Part shown: one piece after another, positions 25,539 through 33,614 of the stretch
Numbering within the stretch: the stretch's first letter is position 1
How the letters are laid out: each line of letters begins with the position of its first letter
NCBI GenBank assembly: GCA_030655215.1
Contig: JAURVZ010000086.1
Span: 147,967 to 211,966, forward strand
Source of the DNA: Pseudolabrys sp.
Lineage (GTDB): Bacteria; Pseudomonadota; Alphaproteobacteria; Rhizobiales; Xanthobacteraceae
Length of the DNA stretch: 64,000 bases
Reading direction: 5' to 3'
Translations under genes and position numbers: made by a program
Notes under the pieces: generated by a model
Database searches by the model: none
Told to the model about the DNA's origin: nothing
What the model saw: only the letters and a program-made list of their open reading frames with translations

Positions 25539-27119
25539 ATGAGCCGTGACTTTCAGCTGCCCGGCCGTTCGCCGGTCATCGCAGGCGAAGGCATGGCGGC
25601 GACGTCGCATCCGCTCGCCACTCTGGCTGCTGTCGACACCCTGCGCGCCGGTGGTAGCGCCGCCGACGCCGCCGTTGCCGCCTGCGCCGTGCTGTGTGTC
25701 GTCGAACCGGCGATGACGGGTATTGGCGGCGACTGCTATTCGCTTGTGTCGAAGCCGGGCAAGCCGGTGTGGGGCTATAACGGCTCCGGCCGCGCCGGCC
25801 GCAAGGCCTCGTTCGATGCGCTGCATGCCAAAGGCATGACCGAGATCGGCACGTCGATCCACGCCGTCACCGTGCCAGGCGCGCTCGATGCCTGGGAAGC
25901 CATCCTGAAGGACCACGGCCGCTTCGGTCTCGACCGCAACCTGCAGGCGGCGATCAAATATGCCGAAGGCGGCTTTCCGATTGCCGCCCGCGTTGCGTTC
26001 GACTGGAACCGTTGGGGCGACAAGCTCAAGGGCGATGCCGGCGCATCGAAGCACTATTTGTTCAACGGCCAGCCGCCGAAGGAAGGCGATGTCATCCGCT
26101 TCCCGGCTCTGGCGCAGACATTCAGGACGCTCGCCGCCAAAGGCGCGCGCGCCTTTTACGAAGGCGAACTGGCCGACGATATGGCGCAGACTTTGGCCGC
26201 CAAGGGTTCGTTCATTGATGCGGAGGATTTCGCCAATCATCGCGGCGATGAGGTGGCGCCGATCTCGACCAATTACAAAGGCATCGATTTGGTCGAGATT
26301 CCGCCGAACGGGCAGGGCTTGGTGGCGCTGATCATGCTCAATATCCTCGAGCATTTCGATGTCGCAGCGCTCGATCCCTATGGCGCCGACCGTTTCCATT
26401 TGATGCTGGAAGTCGCGCGCGTCGCCTATGCGGTGCGCGATACGCATATCGCCGATCTTGCGCATATGCGCACGCCGGTGGCCGACCTGCTCGACAAGGG
26501 CTTTGCCAAGAAGCTCGCCGGCCTGATCGATATGAAGAAGCGCGCCAATCTGCCGAAGGCGCCGTCGCCAAAGACCGACACGATCTATCTCAGCGTTGTC
26601 GACAAAGACCGTACCGCGGTGTCGTTTATCAACTCGCTCTATTCGGCGTTTGGTCTTGGCATTTGCACCGAGAAGAGCGGCATCATGCTGACCAATCGCG
26701 GCGCCTGCTTCACGCTCGCGCCGGATCATCCGAACACGTTCGGGCCGGACAAGCGGCCGCTTCACACCATCATTCCCGGCATGACCATGCTCGATGGCCG
26801 TTGCGACATGACGTTCGGCGTCATGGGTGGCGATTATCAGCCGATGGGGCACGTGCAGATCGTCAACAATATGCGCGACTACGGCATGGATGTGCAGCAG
26901 GCTATCGATTGCCCGCGCTTCTTCTTTGAAGGCGAGCAGACCCTGGTCGAGAGCGGCACATCGCAGGCAACCATCGACGGCCTGATCGCACGCGGTCACA
27001 CGGTCGCCAAGGCCGACATGCCGTGGGGCGGCTCGCAAATCATCAAGATCGACTGGGATCGCGGTGTACTGATAGGCGGTTCAGACGCGCGCAAGGACGG
27101 CATGGCGCTCGGATATTAA
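25539..27119 (+). CDS. Gamma-glutamyltransferase family protein
   Basis: Ntn-hydrolase of 526 residues that would mature by autocleavage into large and small subunits. The large subunit shows AATSHPLATLAAVDTLRAGGSAADAAVAA and EPAMTGIGGDCYSLV (near residue 65). The small subunit should begin at Thr348 in TDTIYLSVVDKDRTAVSFINSLY. In classical GGTs the motif is T-T-H-x-S; here Tyr350 takes the His position. No signal peptide is visible, unlike periplasmic GGT, suggesting a cytoplasmic amidase or acylase related to YwrD-type proteins. Later conserved stretch: LHTIIPGMTMLDGRCDMTFGVMGGDYQPMGHVQ. Substrate unknown. Confidence 0.88.
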   Translation: MSRDFQLPGRSPVIAGEGMAATSHPLATLAAVDTLRAGGSAADAAVAACAVLCVVEPAMTGIGGDCYSLVSKPGKPVWGYNGSGRAGRKASFDALHAKGMTEIGTSIHAVTVPGALDAWEAILKDHGRFGLDRNLQAAIKYAEGGFPIAARVAFDWNRWGDKLKGDAGASKHYLFNGQPPKEGDVIRFPALAQTFRTLAAKGARAFYEGELADDMAQTLAAKGSFIDAEDFANHRGDEVAPISTNYKGIDLVEIPPNGQGLVALIMLNILEHFDVAALDPYGADRFHLMLEVARVAYAVRDTHIADLAHMRTPVADLLDKGFAKKLAGLIDMKKRANLPKAPSPKTDTIYLSVVDKDRTAVSFINSLYSAFGLGICTEKSGIMLTNRGACFTLAPDHPNTFGPDKRPLHTIIPGMTMLDGRCDMTFGVMGGDYQPMGHVQIVNNMRDYGMDVQQAIDCPRFFFEGEQTLVESGTSQATIDGLIARGHTVAKADMPWGGSQIIKIDWDRGVLIGGSDARKDGMALGY

Positions 27120-27197
27120 GCCGCTCGGCTACTAAGCCGCGCTGTTCATAGCGTGAAATCGCGGCGCGCAATTTTCGCGCCCGCGTCAAAACAGCAA

Positions 27198-27227
27198 TTG
27201 TCTTATTGCGAAATTCTCGTCCATAAT
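27198..27227 (+). promoter_or_regulatory. Candidate sigma-70 promoter for the Bug receptor gene
   Basis: TTGTCT (27198-27203) and CATAAT (27222-27227) are separated by 18 bases, four and five matches to consensus, about 50 bases before the start codon. Sequence match only. Confidence 0.4.
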
Positions 27228-27278
27228 TGACGGGAGAAGGCCGCTTTAGGCCTTCATAAAAATATTTCGGGGGGATTC

Positions 27279-28265
27279 ATGAAACGAGCACTCAGTGCGA
27301 TCGCAGGCCTGTTTGCGATTCCGTTGCTGGCGGTGACAACGCCGGCGCAGGCGCAGGACTTCCCCAACAAGCCAATTACTATTGTCGTGCCGCTCGCCGC
27401 CGGCTCTGGCATGGATGCGCTGGTCCGGCTCTATGCCGACAAATTGCAGCAGTCGCTCGGCAAGCCGGTGGTTGTTGAGAACAAGCCCGGCGCATCCTTG
27501 ATGCTGGCGGCGGCGCAAGTCGCGGCCGCACCGGCTGATGGCTACACGCTGCTGGTGTCGACCTCATCGGCGATGGCCATCAATCTCGTCCTGTTCAAGA
27601 AGGTGAATTACGACGCGGTGAAGGATTTCGCGCCGGTGTCGTTCTATGTGAAGTCGCCGTTCATCCTGGTCGTCAATCCGGACTTGAAAGCCAAGACCGT
27701 TCCCGAGCTGATCAAGCTCGCCAAGGAAAGCGCCACGCCGCTGAGCTACTCATCGCCCGGCGCAGGTGTCGCGCAGCATCTGTCGATGGAATACATGAAG
27801 CAGCGCTTCGGCCTGACCATCGCGCATGTGCCGTATCGCAGCACGCCGCAATCGATCACCGACATCGTTGCCGGTCACGTTCAGCTTGGCTTTGCCGAAG
27901 CCGGCGCCTCGCTGCCATTAATCCGCGAAGGCAAGCTGCGCGCGCTGGCGGTGTCGTCGTCGACACGCCTCGCCTCCCTGCCTGACGTGCCGACCTTCGC
28001 TGAAGCCGCCAGCACGCCGGATTTCGAAGCAGTGTCGTGGCACATGCTGTTCGCGCCGGCGGCGACGCCGAAGCCGGTGCTCGACAAGTTGCACGCCGAA
28101 ATGTCGAAGATCATGACCGATCCAGAGATGAAGGCCAAGGCGGCGGCCATCGGCCTGCTGCCGATCGACCCGCCCTCGATCCCGGATACGGTCACCTACC
28201 TGGCGTCGGAACGTGAGAAGTGGGGCTCGTTGGTGCGCAAGCTTGAGCTCGAAGGCTCGCAGTAA
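27279..28265 (+). CDS. Bug-family periplasmic solute-binding protein (tripartite tricarboxylate transporter receptor)
   Basis: Exported receptor of 328 residues. Signal peptide of about 24 residues (AIAGLFAIPLLAVTTPAQA) followed by the Bug-family opening FPNKPITIVVPLAAGSGMDALVRLYADKL and later LSYSSPGAGVAQHLSMEYMKQ and VPYRSTPQSITDIVAGHVQLGFAE. Bug proteins bind small carboxylates or aromatic acids with high affinity. No tctA/tctB membrane genes are adjacent, which is usual for orphan Bug receptors. Flanked by the gamma-glutamyltransferase-like gene and a REP-like repeat. Confidence 0.92.
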   Translation: MKRALSAIAGLFAIPLLAVTTPAQAQDFPNKPITIVVPLAAGSGMDALVRLYADKLQQSLGKPVVVENKPGASLMLAAAQVAAAPADGYTLLVSTSSAMAINLVLFKKVNYDAVKDFAPVSFYVKSPFILVVNPDLKAKTVPELIKLAKESATPLSYSSPGAGVAQHLSMEYMKQRFGLTIAHVPYRSTPQSITDIVAGHVQLGFAEAGASLPLIREGKLRALAVSSSTRLASLPDVPTFAEAASTPDFEAVSWHMLFAPAATPKPVLDKLHAEMSKIMTDPEMKAKAAAIGLLPIDPPSIPDTVTYLASEREKWGSLVRKLELEGSQ

Positions 28266-28269
28266 GACT

Positions 28270-28312
28270 CGTCATGCCCGGCCTCGTGCCGGCCACAAGC
28301 CCGGCCATGACG
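28270..28312. repeat. Short REP-like inverted repeat after the Bug gene
   Basis: Ends CGTCATG (28270-28276) and CATGACG (28306-28312) with inner GC-rich complementary stretches (CCCGGC/GCCGGC). It lies between convergent genes five bases after the Bug stop codon and probably also works as a terminator. This sequence type is a frequent intergenic repeat in Bradyrhizobium-like genomes. Confidence 0.75.
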
Positions 28313-28317
28313 GAATT

Positions 28318-28617
28318 CTAATTCATCAACGCCTTGGTCGTCTGGTACGCAGCGATCGCGACCGCCGGTTCTGCCCGGCGGCGCTCGCGGGTCTGCGGCG
28401 CGTGCTCCTTCGTGGCGATCAGGTGGGCGAGGAAGGCGGCTTCGCGATAGACCGGCGCAGTCTGTACATTGGCTGCCATTTCAGTCACGACCAGCGCCCG
28501 GCTTTCCTGCTCGAACGTGGTTTCCGTTTCCTTGAGCTCGTGATCGTGCTCACGCTCCGAGTGCCCGCTGAAGTCCGGGTGGGCTGATGCTGCTTGGCTG
28601 GTTGCTTCGACTCGCAT
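28318..28617 (-). CDS. Small soluble protein, function unknown
   Basis: Protein of 99 residues, charged and predicted soluble. ATG 28617 is preceded by AGGA at seven bases. The first half is Glu/His-rich (HSEREHDHELKETETTFEQES) and the second is a likely helix (TAPVYREAAFLAHLIATKEHAPQTRERRRAEPAVAIAAYQ). The C-terminal part resembles small conserved proteins of alphaproteobacteria seen near signalling genes, but I cannot name a family. It is transcribed alone, convergent with the Bug gene and divergent from the GGDEF-EAL gene. Confidence 0.6.
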   Translation of the reverse strand: MRVEATSQAASAHPDFSGHSEREHDHELKETETTFEQESRALVVTEMAANVQTAPVYREAAFLAHLIATKEHAPQTRERRRAEPAVAIAAYQTTKALMN

Positions 28618-28832
28618 AAGCACGTCCTGTCTCAGTTCGGGACAATTCGCTCCAAGGTGTCCTTGCCCGTACTTAGAATTGGCAAGGGCCGTGCCGCCGG
28701 CGGTTAACTCTGGTTAAGGCCTCGCAAAGTGCCTTTTCTCTAATTGTTTAGGGATTCCCGTTAGTTTCCCGCCACGACATTCAGTGAGAGGGTAACGCCG
28801 GGTTTGGCCGGGCGTTCCAAAAAGGGGCTAGC

Positions 28833-30536
28833 GTGACCCATTTCGAGCAAACCGCCGGTGTCCCGGACGCCGCGGAAATTTTGCGGTCGATTGGCGACGC
28901 CGCCTATGAATGGCGTCTCGACACCGATGTCCTGACCTGGAGCGGTAACGCCGCCGCCGTGCTTGGCATTGCCGACATCAACGATCTCTCAAGCGGCGCC
29001 AGCTATGCACGGCGCAGCGACGCCAGCGCCGGCGGACAATGCCGGCTAGATGCCATTCAGCAAGCAGGCGCGCGCGATGGCGGCGAGGGCGTCGCCTATC
29101 AAACGCAATACGCATTCAAGCGCGGCATTGAAGAGCGCGTCTGGGTCGAAGACATCGGCCGCTGGTTTGCCGGCCTCGATGGCAAGCCGCAGCGCGCGCA
29201 TGGCACGGTGCGTGTCATTGAGGCGCGCCATGCGCGCGAACGTGACCTGATGCAGCGCGCCCGGTTCGATTCGCTGACCGGTGAACTCAACCGCACTGCG
29301 CTGCTGGAAGTGCTGACGTCGACCCTGGACGAGACCATCCGCAATCGCGGCTCATGCGGCTTCCTGCTGGTCACCATCGATCATCTGGCCCGGCTCAACG
29401 AATCTTACGGCTTCGACGTCACCGAGAATGTCATTGCCGAAGTCGCCAAGCGCTTGCGTGCGCGCTTGCGCGGCAAGGATTTCCTCGGCCGTTTTTCCGG
29501 CAATAAATTCGGCATCGTGCTGACAAGCTGCACGCCGGATGAACTGGCTGTTGCCGCCGATCGCCTGCTGACCGGCGTGCGCGACGAGCCGATCGTGACG
29601 CCGTCGGGATCCGCTGCCGTTACCGTGACCATTGGCGGCATCACCGCGCCGCGCTTTGCCCGCACTGTGTCGGAAGTTCTCAGCCGTGTGCAGGATGCGC
29701 TGACCACGGCGCGTGACAGACGGCATGGCTCGTTCGCCGCCTATCAGCCGAACATCGAACGCGATGCGATGCGCAAGGAATCCTTGCGTGCCTCCGACGA
29801 GATCGTCGCCGCGCTGAACGACCGCCGCATTGCGCTGGCTTTTGAGCCGGTCGCCGATGCGAAAACGCGCGACGTGTCTTTCTATGAATGCCTGATGCGC
29901 GTTTACCGCGCCGATGGCAGCATTGCCCATGCCAATGAGATCATCCCGGTCGCCGAGCGTGTCGGCCTGGTGCGCATGCTCGATTATCGCGTGCTCGAGC
30001 TGGTGGTGGCTGAACTGGCCGCGGCGCCGGCATTGCAGGCCAGCGTCAACGTCTCGCCGGCTTCCGCTGTCGATCCGGACTGGTGGACAGGCTTGGGCGG
30101 CTTGCTGCGCGCCAATTCGAGCGCCGCGCAGCGTTTGATCATCGAGATTACCGAGACCGCGGCGATCCAGGATCTCGATGACGCACGCGGTTTTGTCTCG
30201 CGCGTCAAGGATCTTGGCTGCCGCATCGCCATTGATGACTTCGGCGCCGGCAACACCTCGTTCCGCAATCTGCGCAAGCTGGGCGTCGACATCATCAAGA
30301 TCGATGGCGCCTTCGTGCAGAACATCATGAAGTCGGATGATGATCGCGCCTTCGTGCAGACCTTGATCGATCTGTCACGCCGCCTCGGCCTGCAGACGGT
30401 CGCCGAATGGGTGCAGGACGAAGCCGCCGCGCAGATGCTCAAGGAGTGGGGCTGCGATTATCTGCAAGGCGCGCTGACCGGGCTTGCTTGTCCTGAGCGG
30501 CCGTGGGTGGCGGACAGCAAAGCGGTGGCGGTTTAA
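28833..30536 (+). CDS. GGDEF-EAL protein with degenerate GGDEF; probable c-di-GMP phosphodiesterase
   Basis: Protein of 567 residues: an N-terminal PAS-like region (about 15-130), a GGDEF domain (about 140-300) and an EAL domain (about 318-555). The GGDEF active site is FSGNKFG near residue 221 instead of a GGDEF signature, so it should not make c-di-GMP. The EAL side looks usable: YECLMR (Glu of the motif), NVSP, IIEITETAAI, IAIDDFGAG, IIKIDGAF and QTVAEWV keep the metal- and general-base residues. It most likely degrades c-di-GMP, controlled by the PAS and GGDEF parts. The start is taken at GTG 28833; no transmembrane segment is visible. Confidence 0.87.
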   Translation: MTHFEQTAGVPDAAEILRSIGDAAYEWRLDTDVLTWSGNAAAVLGIADINDLSSGASYARRSDASAGGQCRLDAIQQAGARDGGEGVAYQTQYAFKRGIEERVWVEDIGRWFAGLDGKPQRAHGTVRVIEARHARERDLMQRARFDSLTGELNRTALLEVLTSTLDETIRNRGSCGFLLVTIDHLARLNESYGFDVTENVIAEVAKRLRARLRGKDFLGRFSGNKFGIVLTSCTPDELAVAADRLLTGVRDEPIVTPSGSAAVTVTIGGITAPRFARTVSEVLSRVQDALTTARDRRHGSFAAYQPNIERDAMRKESLRASDEIVAALNDRRIALAFEPVADAKTRDVSFYECLMRVYRADGSIAHANEIIPVAERVGLVRMLDYRVLELVVAELAAAPALQASVNVSPASAVDPDWWTGLGGLLRANSSAAQRLIIEITETAAIQDLDDARGFVSRVKDLGCRIAIDDFGAGNTSFRNLRKLGVDIIKIDGAFVQNIMKSDDDRAFVQTLIDLSRRLGLQTVAEWVQDEAAAQMLKEWGCDYLQGALTGLACPERPWVADSKAVAV

Positions 30537-30557
30537 CCCGCCACCTGCGACCGCCGC

Positions 30558-31142
30558 CTATTCCTTGCTGCCCAGCTTATCCAGCTTTTTCTGCATCTCA
30601 TCGAGCTGGCGCTTGAGGTCGTCCATCTCGCCGGCCGATTGCGGCTTGTCGGCTGAGGCCGCCGTCGCGCCGGGCTTGCCGCCGCGCACGAAGGGCGGGG
30701 CAAACATGGCGAACGTCTTCTCGAACATTTCCATGTTGCGGCGCACGTGATCTTCCATCGAGCCGAGGCCGCCGACGCCCCCGAAGGCTTGGGTGATCTG
30801 CTCGCGGAATTTGCCCTGCTGGCTGGTCAGCGATGACATCGACTGTTCCAGGAAGCTCGGCACCATCATCTGCATGCTGTCGCCGTAGAAGCGGATCAGC
30901 TGCCGCAGGAAGGCGATCGGCAGAAGGCTTTGGCCTTCCTTGTTTTCCTGCTCGAAAATGATCTGCGCCAGAACCGAGCGGGTAATGTCTTCGCTGCTTT
31001 TGGCGTCATAGACGACGAAGTCCTCGCCGTTCTTGACCATCACCGCGAGGTCTTCGAGCGTCACATAAGTGCTGGTGCCGGTATTATAGAGCCTCCGGTT
31101 GGCGTATTTCTTGATGGTTACTGGCTCTTTTTCTTCTGCCAT
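30558..31142 (-). CDS. phaR: Polyhydroxyalkanoate synthesis repressor
   Basis: DNA-binding regulator of 194 residues. Start ATG 31142 gives MAEEKEPVTIKKYANRRLYN, the usual PHB accumulation regulator N-terminus (PHB_acc_N), followed by two PHB_acc repeats (SLLPIAFLRQLIRFYGDSMQ; SSLTSQQGKFREQITQAFGG) and a C-terminal coiled coil (MDDLKRQLDEMQKKLDKL). It senses PHA granules and represses phasin and PHA genes. Divergent from phaA with a 245-base shared control region, which contains a perfect palindrome. Confidence 0.95.
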   Translation of the reverse strand: MAEEKEPVTIKKYANRRLYNTGTSTYVTLEDLAVMVKNGEDFVVYDAKSSEDITRSVLAQIIFEQENKEGQSLLPIAFLRQLIRFYGDSMQMMVPSFLEQSMSSLTSQQGKFREQITQAFGGVGGLGSMEDHVRRNMEMFEKTFAMFAPPFVRGGKPGATAASADKPQSAGEMDDLKRQLDEMQKKLDKLGSKE

Positions 31143-31272
31143 GTGTCCACTCGTTTCCTCTGCCCTGACCCCAGCATAGCCGGATAAAGCGGGCCGGTGC
31201 GAGTCGTTTTGTGGCAACGCGGCAAACTTCGTGGGCAGCGCATCATCCCTTGCGAAGTCAGCCAAAAAGGGC

Positions 31273-31291
31273 CATTTCTCCGAGAGAAATG
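31273..31291. promoter_or_regulatory. Perfect palindrome in the phaR-phaA divergent region
   Basis: Arms CATTTCTC (31273-31280) and GAGAAATG (31284-31291) around CGA. A TTGACA hexamer begins 16 bases later at 31307 in the phaA direction. It is a candidate operator for PhaR or another regulator of phaAB; binding is inference. Confidence 0.45.
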
Positions 31292-31387
31292 ACAGCGGAC
31301 TGATCATTGACAGGCCATGCCGGCCTGATGAGGATGCGGCACCGCGGGACAGGCCCGGAGCCCGCTTGCCCGCAACAGGAGATTTCC

Positions 31388-32563
31388 ATGAAAGATGATG
31401 TCGTCATTGTAAGCGCCGCCCGCACGCCGGTCGGGTCGTTCAACGGGGCATTTGCCAATGTTTCGGCCCATGAGCTGGGCAAAACCGCCATTCTGGCCGC
31501 GCTTGAGCGCGCCGGGGTTGAAGGCGCGCGGGTCAGCGAAGTCATCATGGGGCAGATCCTCACCGCCGGTCAGGGTCAGAACCCGGCCCGCCAGGCTTCG
31601 ATCAACGCCGGCATCCCGATTGAGACCCCGGCCTGGGGCGTCAATATGCTGTGCGGCTCCGGCCTGCGCGCGGTCGCCCTCGGCTACCAGGCGATCATGA
31701 ACGGCGACAGCGAGATCGTCGTCGCCGGCGGCCAAGAATCGATGAGCATGGCGCCGCATGCGCAGCATCTGCGCGGTGGCGTGAAAATGGGTTCGTTCGA
31801 GCTCGTCGACACCATGATCAAGGACGGCCTCTGGGATGCCTTTAACGGCTATCACATGGGCACCACGGCCGAGAATGTCGCCAAGCAATTCCAGATCACG
31901 CGTCAGCAGCAGGACGAATTCGCTGTCGCCTCGCAGAACAAGGCCGAGGCGGCGATGAAGGCCGGAAAGTTCAAGGACGAAATCGCGCCGGTCACCATCA
32001 AGGGCCGCAAGGGCGACGTCGTTGTCGACACCGACGAATACCCGAAAGCGGGCGTCACCGTTGAAGGCATCGCCAAGTTGCGCCCGGCTTTCGACAAGGA
32101 AGGCACCGTCACCGCCGCCTCCGCCTCCGGCATCAACGACGGCGCCGCCGCTGTCGTGCTGATGAAGGCGTCGGAAGCCGCCAAGCTCGGCAAGACCCCG
32201 CTCGCCCGCATCGTCTCCTGGGCGCAGGCCGGCGTCGATCCGGCGATCATGGGCACGGGGCCGATCCCGGCCTCGCGCGCGGCCCTGAAGAAGGCCGGCT
32301 GGAAGCACGACGACCTCGACCTGATCGAGGCCAATGAGGCTTTCGCCGCGCAGGCCTGCGCGGTCAACAAGGACCTTGGCTGGGACACCTCGAAGGTCAA
32401 CGTCAATGGCGGCGCCATTGCCATCGGTCACCCGATCGGCGCCTCGGGCGCGCGCGTCCTGACCACGCTGCTGTTCGAAATGCAGAAGCGCAACGCCAAG
32501 AAGGGCCTTGCGACATTGTGTATCGGTGGTGGAATGGGCATCGCCCTGTGCGTTGAGCGCTAA
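31388..32563 (+). CDS. phaA: Acetyl-CoA C-acetyltransferase (beta-ketothiolase)
   Basis: Biosynthetic thiolase of 391 residues joining two acetyl-CoA to acetoacetyl-CoA, the first step of PHB synthesis. ATG 31388 with upstream AGGAG gives [20 protein letters not shown]. Catalytic residues: Cys89 in [10 protein letters not shown], His near 348 in [12 protein letters not shown] and Cys near 378 in LCIGGGMG. Followed by phaB, with a hairpin in the 160-base gap; no phaC synthase is in the window. Confidence 0.96.
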   Translation: MKDDVVIVSAARTPVGSFNGAFANVSAHELGKTAILAALERAGVEGARVSEVIMGQILTAGQGQNPARQASINAGIPIETPAWGVNMLCGSGLRAVALGYQAIMNGDSEIVVAGGQESMSMAPHAQHLRGGVKMGSFELVDTMIKDGLWDAFNGYHMGTTAENVAKQFQITRQQQDEFAVASQNKAEAAMKAGKFKDEIAPVTIKGRKGDVVVDTDEYPKAGVTVEGIAKLRPAFDKEGTVTAASASGINDGAAAVVLMKASEAAKLGKTPLARIVSWAQAGVDPAIMGTGPIPASRAALKKAGWKHDDLDLIEANEAFAAQACAVNKDLGWDTSKVNVNGGAIAIGHPIGASGARVLTTLLFEMQKRNAKKGLATLCIGGGMGIALCVER

Positions 32564-32603
32564 GCTCTTCGCGCTGCACAACAAACGAACCTGATCTAAA
32601 CGA

Positions 32604-32629
32604 ATGGCCGGCTCGCAGGAGCCGGCCAT
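32604..32629 (+). terminator. Strong hairpin between phaA and phaB
   Basis: Perfect 11-base arms ATGGCCGGCTC (32604-32614) and GAGCCGGCCAT (32619-32629) with a GCAG loop and no T run. It may attenuate read-through or stabilise the 3' end of the phaA message. Confidence 0.6.
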
Positions 32630-32723
32630 GACTGTTACAAGATACCGGTACGAAACGTGCATACACGTACGTACGATGGCACATTACGGCTGCGCAAAGC
32701 AGCCTTCTGGGAGGAGAGGGGAC

Positions 32724-33449
32724 ATGTCTCGCGTGGCTTTGGTAACCGGCGGAACCCGCGGCATTGGCGCGGCGATTTCGAAGGCGTTGAAGGAAAAGGG
32801 CTACAAGGTTGCGGCGAGCTACGCCGGCAACGACGAGGCGGCGCAAAAATTCAAGGACGAGACAGGCATCCCGGTGTTCAAGTGGGACGTGTCATCCTTT
32901 GAAGCCTGCGGCGAAGGCATCAAGCAGGTCGAAGCCGAAGTCGGGCCGATCGAAGTGCTGGTCAACAATGCCGGCATCACCAAGGACGCCATGCTGCACC
33001 GGATGAAGCCGGAGCAGTGGAACGCGGTGATCAACACCAATCTCGGCTCACTGTTCAACATGTGCCGTCAGGTGATCGAAGGCATGCGCGCGCGCAAGTT
33101 CGGCCGCATTATCAACATCTCGTCAATCAACGGCCAGAAGGGCCAGATGGGCCAGACCAATTACTCGGCCGCTAAAGCCGGCGAGCTCGGCTTCACCAAG
33201 GCCTTGGCGCAGGAATCGGCCAAGGCCGGCATCACCGTCAATGCGATCTGCCCGGGCTACATCAACACCGAAATGGTGCAGGCGGTGCCGAAGGATGTTC
33301 TGGAAAAGAGCATCCTGCCGCTGATCCCGATCGGCCGGCTTGGTGAACCGGAAGAAATCGCACGTTGCGTTGTCTTCCTCGCTGCCGACGATGCGGGCCT
33401 GTTGACCGGCGCCACCATCTCCGCCAATGGCGGGCAGTATTTTCATTAG
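32724..33449 (+). CDS. phaB: NADPH-dependent acetoacetyl-CoA reductase
   Basis: Short-chain dehydrogenase of 241 residues reducing acetoacetyl-CoA to (R)-3-hydroxybutyryl-CoA for PHB. ATG 32724 follows GGAGAGGGGAC. Cofactor loop GGTRGIG at residues 9-15, NNAG near 81, catalytic Ser134, Tyr147 and Lys151 (NISSINGQKGQMGQTNYSAAKAG). The C-terminal end ANGGQYFH is typical of PhaB. Follows phaA on the same strand. Confidence 0.95.
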   Translation: MSRVALVTGGTRGIGAAISKALKEKGYKVAASYAGNDEAAQKFKDETGIPVFKWDVSSFEACGEGIKQVEAEVGPIEVLVNNAGITKDAMLHRMKPEQWNAVINTNLGSLFNMCRQVIEGMRARKFGRIINISSINGQKGQMGQTNYSAAKAGELGFTKALAQESAKAGITVNAICPGYINTEMVQAVPKDVLEKSILPLIPIGRLGEPEEIARCVVFLAADDAGLLTGATISANGGQYFH

Positions 33450-33454
33450 CTCTT

Positions 33455-33567
33455 CACCTCTCCCATAGGGAGAGGTCGGATTGCGAAGCAATCCGGGTGA
33501 GGGGTTGTGGTCAATCGATAGATCTAGCGCCTTTCACCTCAACCCTCTCCCCGACGGGGAGAGGGAG
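33455..33567. repeat. Composite inverted repeat between phaB and the tartrate dehydrogenase gene
   Basis: Three hairpins in a row: CCTCTCCC/GGGAGAGG near 33457-33475, CGGATTGC/GCAATCCG near 33477-33495, and CCCTCTCCCC/GGGGAGAGGG near 33543-33565. The flanking CACCTC and GGGTGAGGGG can also pair. Typical REP-like element of this group; probably also ends phaB transcription. Confidence 0.75.
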
Positions 33568-33614
33568 CGCACTGTCCCAAGATCATAAATTCAAACTCAA
33601 AGCAGGCTTGCCCC

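Noticed and set aside
25509..27038. Minus-strand frame of 509 codons over the gamma-glutamyltransferase-like gene
   Set aside because: Antisense shadow; the plus frame carries the Ntn-hydrolase motifs.
31143..31307. Extended N-terminus for PhaR
   Set aside because: The frame is open upstream, but the family starts at MAEEKEPVTIKKYANRR and the extra residues cover the divergent promoter region.
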